A stretch of DNA of 64,000 nt, taken from assembly GCF_000183545.2 (NCBI RefSeq), contig NZ_JH976535.1, forward strand, positions 634,840 to 698,839, written 5' to 3'. How positions within the stretch are numbered: position 1 is the first letter of the stretch; the number at the start of each line of letters is the position of its first letter. Origin of the DNA: Thermaerobacter subterraneus DSM 13965 (GTDB taxonomy: Bacteria; Bacillota; Sulfobacillia; Thermaerobacterales; Thermaerobacteraceae). The position numbers were made by a program, and so were the translations under genes. Shown here in pieces: positions 1 to 8,553 of this stretch. The notes under the pieces were generated by a model. It searched no databases and was not told where the DNA came from. It saw only the letters and a list, made by a program, of their open reading frames with translations.

Positions 1-309
1 GCCTTCACCTATCGCTTCAGTGAAGCGGAGAAACCGCGGGGTTGGCGCCGGATCATCCCCCTGCTGGAGCGGCAGACGGGAATCCCGCGCAGCGCCATGG
101 TGGCCATCGGCGACAACCTGCTCAATGACATCCTGCCCGTCCTGGAGATGGGGGTGCGGACGCTCTTGATCGACCGGTACGGATTGTTCACCCGCTTCCG
201 GGGGCCGGGCTGGAGATGCGCCCGCTCCCTGGAGGGAGCGCTGGCGAGCCTGTCCACCCGTTCCCCCGTGAGGTCGTTGATGAGGGCTCGTTCCCGCGAG
301 CGGGGTTGA
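1..309 (+). CDS. HAD-superfamily hydrolase, C-terminal part (5' end outside window)
   Basis: The first 102 codons seen here are the end of a HAD-like phosphatase, so the start lies upstream of the window. Near the beginning there is a Lys followed by Pro (EKPRGWRR), the position of HAD motif III, and then a GDNLLNDI segment, the acidic motif IV that binds Mg2+ in this fold. The following VLEMGVRTLLIDR resembles the last strand and loop of haloacid-dehalogenase-type phosphatases. The extreme C-terminus (about 30 residues, Arg and Ser rich) looks unstructured. The substrate cannot be told from this fragment. The next gene begins about 55 bases downstream on the same strand. Confidence 0.75.
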   Translation, partial: AFTYRFSEAEKPRGWRRIIPLLERQTGIPRSAMVAIGDNLLNDILPVLEMGVRTLLIDRYGLFTRFRGPGWRCARSLEGALASLSTRSPVRSLMRARSRERG

Positions 310-364
310 CCGGTGACGCGGCCAGGCAACCAGGTTGAGAACCGGTGCGAAGGGGGTTGCGCGC

Positions 365-2011
365 ATGCGGCGCATGAAGAGGTGGATCCGTGCCGGCGTG
401 CGCCGGGTGGGCCGGCTGCCGGCATGGTTGCTGCCGGTGGTCTTGGTGCTCTTGCTGGTCTCTCCCGCCGTCACCTCGGCGGAGGGCGCGGGGAGCCGCA
501 CCGTGCGCCTGCAGCTGCTGGCCATCAACGACTTCCACGGGGCGCTGCAGTCCCGTACCCTGGGCGGGCGGCCCATCGGCGGCGCCGCGGTGCTGGCGGC
601 CTACTGGGACCGCTGGGAGGAGGAGGCCAAGAAGGACGGGTTCACCACCCTGCGGGTGGGGGTCGGCGACCTGGTGGGGGCCAGCCCGCCGGTCTCGGCC
701 CTGCTCCAGGACGAACCGACCATCGAGGCCCTGAACCGAATGCACCTCCTGGTCAGCGCCGTCGGCAACCACGAGTTCGATGAGGGGGTGGCGGAGCTCA
801 GGCGGCTGCAGGAGGGCGGCTGCCACCCCGTCACGGGTTGCTTTGAAGGAGCCAAGTTCCAGTACCTGACCGCCAACGTGGTCGACGCCAAGACGGGGGA
901 GCCCCTCTTCCCGCCCTACGCCATCGTGCGGGTGCGGGGCATTCCGGTGGGCTTCATCGGCGTCACGTTGAAGGAGACGCCCACCATCGTGACCCCGACG
1001 GGCGTGGCGGGCGTGCGCTTCCTGGATGAGGCGGAGAGCGTCAACCGCTACGTGGCCGAGCTGAAGCGGCAGCGCGTCGAGACCATCATCGTGCTGCTGC
1101 ACCAGGGCGGCGATGGCGACCGCCGCGGCGGGCCCATCTCAGGCGCCATCGTGCCCATCGTCGAGGCCATGGACGATGAGGTGGACGTGGTCCTTTCGGG
1201 CCACACCCACCGGGGCTACTGGGGCATCATCGACGGCAAGCTGGTCACCCAGGCCTATTCCAGCGGCACTGCCTTCGCCGATGTCGATCTGGTGCTGGAT
1301 GGGGCCACGGGCGACGTGATCGACAAGCGAGCACGGATCGTCGATACCTACGCCGACGTGCCGCCGGGCACCGAGCCCGACAAGCAGATCGCCCGCCTGG
1401 TCGCCCGGGCGAAGGAGCAGGTGGAGCCCATCATCAACCGGGTCGTGGGCACCGCCGCCGACGACATCACCCGCCAGCAGACGCCGGCGGGCGAGTCGGA
1501 ACTGGGCAACCTGATTGCCGACGCCCAGCGCTGGGCCATGGGCACCCAGGTGGCCTTCATGAACCCGGGTGGCATCCGGGCCGACATCGCCGCCGGTGAG
1601 GTGACCTGGGGCGAGCTCTACGAGGTCCAGCCCTTCGGCAACGACCTGGTGAAGATGACCCTGACCGGCGCCCAGATCGAGCGGCTGCTCGAGCAGCAGT
1701 GGCTCAACCAGCCCTATCCCCGCATCTTGCAGGTGTCGGGCCTGGACTACAGCTGGGATCCCCGCAGGCCGGTGGGCGACCGGGTGGACCCGGCGGACAT
1801 CCGCATCGGCGGGCAGCCCCTGGATCTGAACGCCCGCTACACCATCACGGCCAACAGCTTCCTCGCCGCCGGGGGCGACAACTTCAGCGTGTTCACCGAG
1901 GGCCAGGACCGGGTGGTGGGGCCGGTGGACATCGACGCCCTGGTGCGCTACGTCGAGCAGCTGCCCCAGCCCTTCAACGCCCGGGTGGAGGGCCGGATCA
2001 CCTTGCACTAG
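365..2011 (+). CDS. Secreted 5'-nucleotidase / 2',3'-cyclic phosphodiesterase (UshA family)
   Basis: This 548-residue protein has the two-domain layout of exported nucleotidases that hydrolyse nucleotides to nucleosides and phosphate for scavenging. Residues 1-40 are a signal peptide: a run of Arg, then a hydrophobic stretch, ending near TSA-EG. The metallophosphatase domain follows with metal-binding motifs NDFH (55-58), GDLVGASPP (about 101-109), GNHEFDE (134-140), LHQGG (245-249) and GHTH (279-282). The C-terminal nucleotidase domain shows the conserved ESELGNLIADA, NPGGIRADI and NSFLAAGGDNF blocks that bind the base. I chose the ATG at 365, preceded by AAGGGGG, rather than an in-frame codon at 335. 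Whether it is released or wall-held is not visible: there is no LPXTG motif or C-terminal membrane segment. Confidence 0.92.
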   Translation: MRRMKRWIRAGVRRVGRLPAWLLPVVLVLLLVSPAVTSAEGAGSRTVRLQLLAINDFHGALQSRTLGGRPIGGAAVLAAYWDRWEEEAKKDGFTTLRVGVGDLVGASPPVSALLQDEPTIEALNRMHLLVSAVGNHEFDEGVAELRRLQEGGCHPVTGCFEGAKFQYLTANVVDAKTGEPLFPPYAIVRVRGIPVGFIGVTLKETPTIVTPTGVAGVRFLDEAESVNRYVAELKRQRVETIIVLLHQGGDGDRRGGPISGAIVPIVEAMDDEVDVVLSGHTHRGYWGIIDGKLVTQAYSSGTAFADVDLVLDGATGDVIDKRARIVDTYADVPPGTEPDKQIARLVARAKEQVEPIINRVVGTAADDITRQQTPAGESELGNLIADAQRWAMGTQVAFMNPGGIRADIAAGEVTWGELYEVQPFGNDLVKMTLTGAQIERLLEQQWLNQPYPRILQVSGLDYSWDPRRPVGDRVDPADIRIGGQPLDLNARYTITANSFLAAGGDNFSVFTEGQDRVVGPVDIDALVRYVEQLPQPFNARVEGRITLH

Positions 2012-2194
2012 GGGGTTCCCGGCGCCGCCTGCCCCCGCTACACTGGGTACACGAGAGCGGCTTTTCTCCGGCAGGGGGCCCAACACTGCGAACGTGGATC
2101 GGAAGGTCAAGGGAAGAAGCAGGCACGTCGTGACATCGGGCCGGCGGACTACCGCCGGCCCGCAGAATTTGCGCGGAGGCTGGTCGGACACCCC

Positions 2195-2962
2195 ATGGAA
2201 CGAGGGCTGCCGGCTTTGCATCAGGCGCTGGAGCGCCAGCGGCCGCTGACCTGTGCCCACCGGGGCGGGCGAGCCCGGGCCCCGGAGAACACCCTCTCCG
2301 CCTTCCGGCAGGCGGTGGCGGCCGGCGTGGACATGGTCGAGCTCGACGTGCAGCTGACGGCCGACGGCGAAGTGGTGGTCCTCCACGACGCCGAGCTGGG
2401 ACGAACCACCAACGGCACCGGGCGGGTTCGCGACCGGCGGTGGGATGAACTGAGCCGGCTCGACGCCGGCGCCTGGTTTGGCGCCCGCTACCGGGGTGAG
2501 CGGGTGCCCACCCTGGCGGAGGTTCTGGACTGGGCTCGGGGACGGGTCTACCTGCAAATCGAGCTCAAGCCCTACGGCGCGGACGCCACCCTGCTCTGCG
2601 AGCGGGTGGTGGAGCTGGTTCGCCAGCGTGACATGCAGGACCAGGTGATGCTGCTCTCCTTCGACCATCACGTGCTGCGCTGGTGCAAGGAGATGGCGCC
2701 CGACATCCTCACGGGCGCCATCTGCCAGGCCCGGCTGATCGATCCCGTGGGCGTGGTGCGGTCGGCCGGCGCCGATGTCCTCTGCGTCGATGCCGAGCAC
2801 CTGGCGCCCCGGGAGGTGGACTTGCTGCACCGGGCCCGGATCGCCGTGCACAGCTTCGGCTCCAACCCGGGCACCCTGCGGGAGCTGGCGGGGTGGGGCG
2901 TGGACATCGTCCAATCCGATGATCCCCTGGCCCTGAGCGAACTGGTGGCGACCCGCCGCTAA
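2195..2962 (+). CDS. Glycerophosphodiester phosphodiesterase (GDPD family)
   Basis: Full-length 255-residue enzyme that would cleave glycerophosphodiesters to glycerol-3-phosphate and an alcohol. The hallmark residues are present: the catalytic His in CAHRGG (about 22-25), ENTL (31-34) giving the metal-binding Glu, ELDVQLTADG (49-58) with the second acidic ligands, and the second His in VVVLHD (about 60-65). Later blocks (LQIELKP, LLSFDH, HSFGSN, DIVQSDDP) also match the TIM-barrel family. There is no signal peptide, so it is probably cytoplasmic, like UgpQ-type enzymes, although no glycerophosphodiester transporter is adjacent. A GGAGG lies about 16 bases upstream of the ATG, wider than usual, so a slightly different start is possible. 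Confidence 0.92.
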   Translation: MERGLPALHQALERQRPLTCAHRGGRARAPENTLSAFRQAVAAGVDMVELDVQLTADGEVVVLHDAELGRTTNGTGRVRDRRWDELSRLDAGAWFGARYRGERVPTLAEVLDWARGRVYLQIELKPYGADATLLCERVVELVRQRDMQDQVMLLSFDHHVLRWCKEMAPDILTGAICQARLIDPVGVVRSAGADVLCVDAEHLAPREVDLLHRARIAVHSFGSNPGTLRELAGWGVDIVQSDDPLALSELVATRR

Positions 2963-3057
2963 GGGCGGCGCCGGCCGTGCGGAGGAACCCGCCCGCGCCC
3001 GGGGGCGTGCGGGTGGCGTCCCGGGCGCAGGCGGGTCCCCTCCGGCTCCCATCGGCT

Positions 3058-3086
3058 TTGCCGCCCAATACAACATGTAGTATGAT
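3058..3086 (+). promoter_or_regulatory. Housekeeping sigma-type promoter for the cobalamin leader and nrdAB
   Basis: A -35-like TTGCCG (3058-3063) and a -10-like TATGAT (3081-3086) are separated by exactly 17 bases in an unusually AT-rich pocket. Transcription would begin near 3093, placing the whole riboswitch and an RNA leader of about 425 nucleotides ahead of nrdA. Confidence 0.6.
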
Positions 3087-3139
3087 CCCCTCGGACAAAC
3101 TTCCATATCTGGCACGTGGCCACGTGGCCCTCGGCTCCC

Positions 3140-3330
3140 TTGGTGCCTTGGCCGCTGGGCCACAGCGCGGTGCCTGTCCGACAGGGCAGGGCGTGGCTGC
3201 CGCCATGCGAGGGATCGCCCACCTCACGGGGGTCCCTCGGCAGCCCGCTGGGGGAAGTCCGGTGCAAGTCCGGCGCTGTCCCGCAACGGTAACCGGCCCC
3301 GCCGGCCGGAAGCCCGAGTACCCACATCGC
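3140..3330 (+). promoter_or_regulatory. Cobalamin (B12) riboswitch aptamer
   Basis: The conserved core is plain: GGGGAAGTCCGGTGCAAGTC from about 3250, then the B12 box GCTGTCCCGCAACGGTAACC (about 3275-3294) and the closing GGAAGCCCGAGTACC (about 3308-3322). The 5' limit is less certain; GGTGCC motifs at about 3141 and 3169 could each open the outer stem. It lies upstream of class I ribonucleotide reductase genes. In families with a known precedent (Streptomyces nrdABS) the same arrangement lets adenosylcobalamin switch off the B12-independent reductase. Repression by B12 is therefore the expected sign here. Confidence 0.92.
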
Positions 3331-3448
3331 GCTTCCGTACCGCCCCCGCGGAGGGGTGAGGGCGGGCCGAGCGTGTCTCCGCGTTCTTCCGGGGCCGCCT
3401 GTTGCATCCGGGCGCCCGCGGGCGGCAGGGGAACGCGGCCCGGGTTCG

Positions 3449-3513
3449 GTTCCTCTCCTCCTCCGTGCCGGCCACCGGCCGGGGGCGGAACCGCCAGAGG
3501 AGAGGGGAGGAAC
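3449..3513 (+). promoter_or_regulatory. Possible Shine-Dalgarno-sequestering hairpin (riboswitch expression platform)
   Basis: A pyrimidine-rich stretch GTTCCTCTCCTCCTCC at 3449-3464 is complementary to the purine-rich AGAGGAGAGGGGAGGAAC at about 3495-3512, which contains the nrdA ribosome-binding site. The connecting loop holds its own small stem (GCCGG/CCGGC). Pairing would hide the ribosome site just upstream of the GTG at 3517, suggesting translational rather than purely transcriptional control. No T-run terminator is seen between aptamer and gene. This is inferred from complementarity alone. Confidence 0.4.
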
Positions 3514-3516
3514 CCC

Positions 3517-6309
3517 GTGGACGCCATCCTCCGCGAGCTCACCGCAGGCCTGCCTGACGCGGATCGCCTGCAGCACGTCCTCCGCCAGGACCTGTCCTGG
3601 ATCGTACCGCCCGCCGGTCCGAGCGCCCCACCGGCCGGCAACGGGGCGGCTGCTGCGCTGGCCGATGCGGCCGCCGATGCCGCCGGTGCCGCTGATGCTG
3701 CTGCTTCCGCCGGTACAGCCGGCGCTGCGAGCGCCACGGGTGCCGCGGGCACCGGCGATTTCCTTGAGGAACTCCTCGTCCAGGCGGCCACCCAGAACCT
3801 GCACCGCGATCCCGAGTTCGAGCGGGTGGCGGTGCGGGCCCGGCTACGCCAGCTGTACCGGCAGGTGCTGGGCGAGCCGGTGCCGGGCCCAGAGCGGTAC
3901 CGGGCGGCCTTCCCCGCCTACATCCGGCGCGGGGTGGCCTGCGGCGCCCTGGACGAGCGCTTGCTCGCTTTCGACCTGGACGAGCTGGCCGGTGCCCTGC
4001 GCCCCGAGCGGGACGAGTCGCTGCCCTTCATCGGCCTGGTCACCCTGGCCGATCGCTACCTGGTGCGGGAGCCCGAGAGCCGCAGGCTGCTGGAGACGCC
4101 CCAGTACCTCTTCATGCGGGTCGCCATGGGCCTGGCCCTGGCGGAGGAACCGGCCCGGCGCGTGCACTGGGCCCTGCGCTTCTACGAGTTCATGTCCACC
4201 TTCCGCTACCTGCCCAGCACGCCGACCCTGTTCAACGCCGGCACTCCCCACCACCAGCTCTCTTCTTGCTATCTGGCCGACGTCCACGACTCCATGGACC
4301 ACATCCTGGAGGCGGCCGGCGACTTCGGCCGGCTGGCCAAGTACGCGGGCGGCATCGGGGCCTCGGTGACGCGGCTGCGGGCGGCGGGATCGCCAGTGCG
4401 GGGGATCAACGGCGAGTCGTCGGGCGTCATCCCGTTCATCCACTACTACGACGCCCTGATCAAGGCGGTGAACCAGGGCGGCCGCCGGCGGGGGACGCTG
4501 GCGGTGTACCTCGAGCCCTGGCACCTGGAGATCGAGGCCTTCCTCGACCTCAAACGCAACAGCGGCGACCCCTACCTGCGGGCCCACAGCGTCAACACCG
4601 CCCTCTGGATCCCCGACGAGTTCCTGCGCCGGGTGGAGGCGGGCGAGCCCTGGTACCTGTTCGACCCGGCCTATGTGCCGGAGCTGCCCGAGCGCTTCGG
4701 CGCGGCTTTCCGTGACGCCTACGCCGCCCGCATCCGCCAGGCCGAGGCCGGGGAGCTGCCCGCCCGGGCCTGGAAGCGGGTGGACGCCCGGCAGCTCTTC
4801 CGGGAGATCCTGGCCACCCTGCAGGAGACGAGCCACCCCTGGCTGGTCTTCAAGGACGCGGGCAACGTGCGCTCCCTGCTGCCGGGGGTGATCCACTCCA
4901 GCAACCTTTGCACGGAGATCTTCCTCCCCACCACCGCCGACGAGGTCGCCGTCTGCAACCTGGCCAGCGTCAACCTGGCCCGGCACCTGGGGCCGGCGGG
5001 CATCGACTGGGAGGCCCTGGCCGCCACGGTGGCGGTCGCCATGCGGGGTCTGGACAACGTGATCGACCTCAACCTGTATCCCATCGAGAAGGCGCGGCGC
5101 TCCAACTTGCGCCACCGGCCCGTGGGGCTCGGGGTGATGGGCTTCGCCGAGGCGGTCAACCGCCTGGGGCTGGGTTACGCCGACCCCGAGGCGGCCGATC
5201 TGGCCGACCGGGTGCTGGAGTTCATCAGCTACCATGCCATCCTGGCCTCCCACCGGCTGGCCGGGGAGCGGGGCAGCTTCCCCTCCTTCGCCGAGAGCGG
5301 CTGGGCCCGGGGCAAGGTGCCGCTGGATACCCTGGCCGATCTGGAGGAGGAACGCGGCCGGCCCGTGACCGTGGATCGCAGCGCCCGGCTGGACTGGGAG
5401 GGGGTCCGGGCCCGCGTCCGGCAGGGCATGCGCAACGGCGCCGTGCTGGCGGTGGCGCCCACCGCTACCATCAGCCTGATCGCCGGCACCACTCCCAGCC
5501 TCGACCCGCCCTACTCCAACGTCTTCTCGCGGCAGACCCTCTCGGGCAAGTTCCTGGAGGTCAACCGGGTGCTGGTGGAGGAACTGCGGCAGCGGGGGCT
5601 GTGGGAGCAGGTGCGGGACCGCATCGTGGAGGAACGCGGCGACCTCCAGCCCATCGCCGAGCTGCCCGCCGACATCCGGCACCGCTACCCCACCGCCTAC
5701 CAGGTACCGCCCGAGGCCTACCTGGAGATTGCGGCCCGGGCCCAGAAGTGGGTCGACATGGGCATCAGCCGTAACCTGTTCCTGGCCGATCGGGACCTGG
5801 GGGCCATGGAGCGGGTCTACCGGGAGGCGTGGCGGCGCGGGCTGAAGTCGACCTACTACCTGTTCATGGCGCCGCGGATGTACGCCGAGCCGTCGACGGT
5901 GCGGGTGAACAAGGCCCGCCGCAAGCTGCGCTGGAACCTGGACGAACCGGCTCCGGCCGGTTCGTCCGCCGGGGCACGGCCGTCCGGGGCCGTCCCGGCA
6001 GCCGGTGCTCGGGCGGCCGGCTCGCAGCCTTCCCGGGCGGTGTGGAACGGCGGCGCGGGGCTGGCCGCGCTCCTGAACCCCGAAGGGGAGGGTGGGGCGC
6101 CCAGCGGCACGGTGCTGCCCGGTGCCTTGCAGCCGCCGGCAGGCGCACATCCGAAAGGCCCGGCGACGCCGGCCGGGGCCGGGCGGGACGGAGGCGGAGC
6201 AGGGTTGCCGGTGGGATCCGGTGGCGACCGTGCCGGCACCTCCGAGGCGCCGGCCGCATGCCGGGTTCGTCCCGACGACCCGGACCTGATCTGTGAAGCG
6301 TGCCAGTGA
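3517..6309 (+). CDS. nrdA: Class I ribonucleoside-diphosphate reductase, large (alpha) subunit
   Basis: NrdA (930 residues from the GTG at 3517, which follows GGGGAGGAACCCC) reduces ribonucleotides using a radical supplied by NrdB. Visible active-site features are Cys251 in SSCYL, the NLCTE block (N463, C465, E467), Cys480 in VCNLASVN, the Tyr780-Tyr781 radical-transfer pair in STYYL, and the C-terminal redox pair C926-x-x-C929. The N-terminus lacks an ATP-cone, so overall activity control by dATP through that domain is not expected. Two regions look disordered: an Ala-rich stretch around residues 32-82 and a Gly/Ala/Pro-rich tail at about 808-918 that separates the catalytic barrel from the redox cysteines. 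The tail carries three copies of the GGACGAACC motif. Expression is governed by the upstream cobalamin riboswitch. An in-frame extension to 2977 would translate the riboswitch and was not accepted. Confidence 0.95.
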   Translation: MDAILRELTAGLPDADRLQHVLRQDLSWIVPPAGPSAPPAGNGAAAALADAAADAAGAADAAASAGTAGAASATGAAGTGDFLEELLVQAATQNLHRDPEFERVAVRARLRQLYRQVLGEPVPGPERYRAAFPAYIRRGVACGALDERLLAFDLDELAGALRPERDESLPFIGLVTLADRYLVREPESRRLLETPQYLFMRVAMGLALAEEPARRVHWALRFYEFMSTFRYLPSTPTLFNAGTPHHQLSSCYLADVHDSMDHILEAAGDFGRLAKYAGGIGASVTRLRAAGSPVRGINGESSGVIPFIHYYDALIKAVNQGGRRRGTLAVYLEPWHLEIEAFLDLKRNSGDPYLRAHSVNTALWIPDEFLRRVEAGEPWYLFDPAYVPELPERFGAAFRDAYAARIRQAEAGELPARAWKRVDARQLFREILATLQETSHPWLVFKDAGNVRSLLPGVIHSSNLCTEIFLPTTADEVAVCNLASVNLARHLGPAGIDWEALAATVAVAMRGLDNVIDLNLYPIEKARRSNLRHRPVGLGVMGFAEAVNRLGLGYADPEAADLADRVLEFISYHAILASHRLAGERGSFPSFAESGWARGKVPLDTLADLEEERGRPVTVDRSARLDWEGVRARVRQGMRNGAVLAVAPTATISLIAGTTPSLDPPYSNVFSRQTLSGKFLEVNRVLVEELRQRGLWEQVRDRIVEERGDLQPIAELPADIRHRYPTAYQVPPEAYLEIAARAQKWVDMGISRNLFLADRDLGAMERVYREAWRRGLKSTYYLFMAPRMYAEPSTVRVNKARRKLRWNLDEPAPAGSSAGARPSGAVPAAGARAAGSQPSRAVWNGGAGLAALLNPEGEGGAPSGTVLPGALQPPAGAHPKGPATPAGAGRDGGGAGLPVGSGGDRAGTSEAPAACRVRPDDPDLICEACQ

Positions 6310-6482
6310 CCCGGCCAGGAACCGGGAAGCGGGCCAGGGCCTGCGGGCCGCGCCGGTCCGGCCCACCGCGCCCCGCCCCGCCCCGACTTCGGACGGCCGG
6401 GGACGGGGCACCCATCCCGGTGGATGATGCGGCCCAAGCCAATGCACTCCAACCAGTGCCAGCCAAGAAGGAGGCGATTCCT

Positions 6483-7493
6483 GTGGCACCCGCTACGCAC
6501 CAGCCCGGCGACCGCCTGCTGGGCGGCGACCCCCTGGAGCCCATCCAGCTCTTCCCGCTGCGGTATCCCTGGGCCTACGCCCACGCCCAGCAGGGCAAGC
6601 GCAACACCTGGTTCCCCGAGGAGATCCCCCTGGCCGACGACGTGCGCGACTGGGAGCTGCGCCTGACGGACGACGAGCGGCGGGCGGTCGAGCTGCTGCT
6701 CGGCTTCTTCAACCCAATGGAGTCCCTGGTCACCCACAACCTGGTGATGTCCATCTACCCGCTGCTGACGCCGCCCGAGATTCGCCTCTACCTGGCGCGG
6801 CAGATCTGGGAAGAGGCCAACCACACCATGGCTTTCGAGTACGTGCTCAAGACCCTGCCCGTCGACCGGGAGCGGGTCTTCGCCGCCCACCGAAACGTGC
6901 CGGCCATCCGCGCCAAGGAGGCGTTCCAGCAGGAGCTCACCCGGCAGCTGCTGGTCCGGCCCGACGTCTCGACCCTGGAGGGGCGGCAGGCGTTTCTGCG
7001 CAACCTGATCGGCTACTACATCGTCCTGGAGGGCGTGTTCTTCTACGGAGGGTTCCTGTTCGCCTACACCTTCCGGCGTCGCAACCTGCTCAAGGGCCTG
7101 GCGACCCTGGTCGATTGGGTGCTCAAGGACGAGAGCCTGCACCTGTCCTTCGGGATCCACCTGATCACCGCGCTCTTGGAAGAGCACCCCGAGCTGATGA
7201 CGCCGGCCTTCGCCCGGGAAGTCAAGGGGCTGATCCTGCGGGCGGTGGAGCTGGAGCGGGATTACAACCGCGCTCTGCTGCCGCGGCCCATCCTGGGCGT
7301 CAGCGCCGACTATCTCAACGCCTACGTCGAGTACGTGACCGACAGGCGCCTGGACGAACTCGGCCTGGGCCCCCACTTCGGCACGCCCAACCCGGCCAAG
7401 TGGATGGCCACCGAGGTGGACGTGCCGGAGATCGTCAACTTCTTCGAGGCGCGCAACATCCACTACGAGGTGGCGGCGGACCGGAACCGGTGA
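6483..7493 (+). CDS. nrdB: Class I ribonucleotide reductase small (beta) subunit, class Ic-like
   Basis: NrdB (336 residues) houses the dinuclear metal cofactor that starts radical transfer to NrdA. The ligands can be read off: Glu80 (GFFNPMESL), Glu111 and His114 (WEEANH), Glu183 (VLEGVFF), Glu217 and His220 (KDESLH). Two substitutions stand out. The position of the class Ia radical tyrosine (four residues after the first His) is Phe118, and the first ligand is Glu rather than Asp. Both are the signature of the class Ic Mn/Fe enzyme described from Chlamydia trachomatis. I chose the GTG at 6483, preceded by AAGGAGGCGATTCCT; an in-frame ATG at 6300 would overlap nrdA and add about 60 low-complexity residues. 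The two genes form one riboswitch-controlled unit with a 173-base gap. Confidence 0.93.
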   Translation: MAPATHQPGDRLLGGDPLEPIQLFPLRYPWAYAHAQQGKRNTWFPEEIPLADDVRDWELRLTDDERRAVELLLGFFNPMESLVTHNLVMSIYPLLTPPEIRLYLARQIWEEANHTMAFEYVLKTLPVDRERVFAAHRNVPAIRAKEAFQQELTRQLLVRPDVSTLEGRQAFLRNLIGYYIVLEGVFFYGGFLFAYTFRRRNLLKGLATLVDWVLKDESLHLSFGIHLITALLEEHPELMTPAFAREVKGLILRAVELERDYNRALLPRPILGVSADYLNAYVEYVTDRRLDELGLGPHFGTPNPAKWMATEVDVPEIVNFFEARNIHYEVAADRNR

Positions 7494-7558
7494 GGGATCA
7501 GGCGCTGGACGGTGAGGTAGCGGTTTCAGATCTGTTGCCCAGGTGCCGGCGGCGTGGC

Positions 7559-8224
7559 CTACTCCCGTGCCGGCACCTTTTCGACCACGAATTCCTGGTA
7601 TGGGCCGGTGACGATGAAGCGGACAGGAACGCGCTGGCCGTTCTTGTACCGGTTCAAGTCGATCTCGATGTCGTGGAACGTCCCATCCTGCGGCACGATG
7701 ACGACGTCGATGGAATCCGGATGGAGATGGATGCGGGTGATGTACGCCCCCAGGGTGGTGACCCGGGTGGCGACAACGCGGAGGTGACGCTCGTCCCTCG
7801 GCGGAGTCAGAGCGGGGTCGATGTGAATCGCCGGTGGGGTGGCGTGTTCCAGAGGACTGCCGTCGAGGCTGATGGGCAAGATACCGAGCTCCTTGAGCCC
7901 GCTCGCCCAATCCAAAAGTCCCTGGGAGACGAAGGCGATGATCCCCTTGTTGGCCTGCAAGAAGGCCTCGACCGAGATCAGGTCGGCCCCGGCGGGGGAC
8001 GAGGCTCCCCCGCCGGCCGGTTCTGGCGATGCGGGTCCGGGTTCCTCCAGGGACGTCGGGCCGGCGTCGCCAGCTTGGCCCTGGTTCGGGCCGGTGGCCG
8101 CGGCAGAAGCCGGCGGGCGTTCCGTGGTCGCCGATTGCGCGCAACCGGCCGCTGTGAAGAGGAGGAAGGCGAGCACCGACCACGAAATCAGCCGCGAAAT
8201 CAGCCGCACGGTGCGGTTCGGCAT
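7559..8224 (-). CDS. Putative lipoprotein of unknown function
   Basis: A 221-residue predicted lipoprotein. The N-terminus (MPNRTVRLISRLISWSVL) leads into a hydrophobic stretch and a lipobox TAAGC at about residues 23-27, followed by a 55-residue Ala/Gly/Pro-rich linker. The remaining about 140 residues look folded (LISVEAFLQANKGIIAFVSQ; a central HLRVVATRVTTLG; a terminal FIVTGPYQEFVVEKV), probably an extracytoplasmic beta-rich domain. I do not recognise the family. It converges on nrdB with a 65-base gap. The start at 8224 is preferred over upstream in-frame codons because it gives a canonical signal peptide, although the SD (GGGGTG) is only moderate. Confidence 0.6.
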   Translation of the reverse strand: MPNRTVRLISRLISWSVLAFLLFTAAGCAQSATTERPPASAAATGPNQGQAGDAGPTSLEEPGPASPEPAGGGASSPAGADLISVEAFLQANKGIIAFVSQGLLDWASGLKELGILPISLDGSPLEHATPPAIHIDPALTPPRDERHLRVVATRVTTLGAYITRIHLHPDSIDVVIVPQDGTFHDIEIDLNRYKNGQRVPVRFIVTGPYQEFVVEKVPARE

Positions 8225-8553
8225 GTGACGCACCCCACTCGAGGGCCCAGTTCCCGTGGCCCACCGGCTCCGGCCGAAGCCACGGCCATCCACGAGATGC
8301 CCGAGATGCCGGCCCCAGCCATGGGTGTTACGCAAGGAGCGTGACCATGTCTTGCGGCGGTGCGGATGTGGTGGTCTTGGGGTAACGGTTCTGCGACGGC
8401 TACCCTGGTCCTCTCGCCACAACCCGTGATTTTGGTGTCGCGTGTTACCCGAAACATTTAGGAACACTTAGGAGCCGGCGGTGCCGGTCGACCCAGCCGA
8501 GATTGAAACCAGCTTCCCGCTTCGCGTGATCGACCGTACGTGGAGGTGGCACC
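8225..8553. other. Divergent intergenic region
   Basis: About 330 bases between divergently transcribed genes. The composition dips in GC around 8420-8475. A near-tandem pair AACATTTAGGA / AACACTTAGGA lies at about 8451-8472 and could be a regulator half-site pair. I find no convincing promoter with correct spacing and no RNA gene. Confidence 0.4.

Noticed and set aside
2977-3516. In-frame upstream extension of nrdA giving a 1110-residue protein
   Set aside because: It would translate the promoter and the cobalamin riboswitch. The GTG at 3517 has a strong ribosome site and fits the family.
5856-8264. Large minus-strand frame opposite nrdAB
   Set aside because: Antisense shadow with Arg/Pro/Gly-rich nonsense composition. 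The plus strand encodes clear enzymes.
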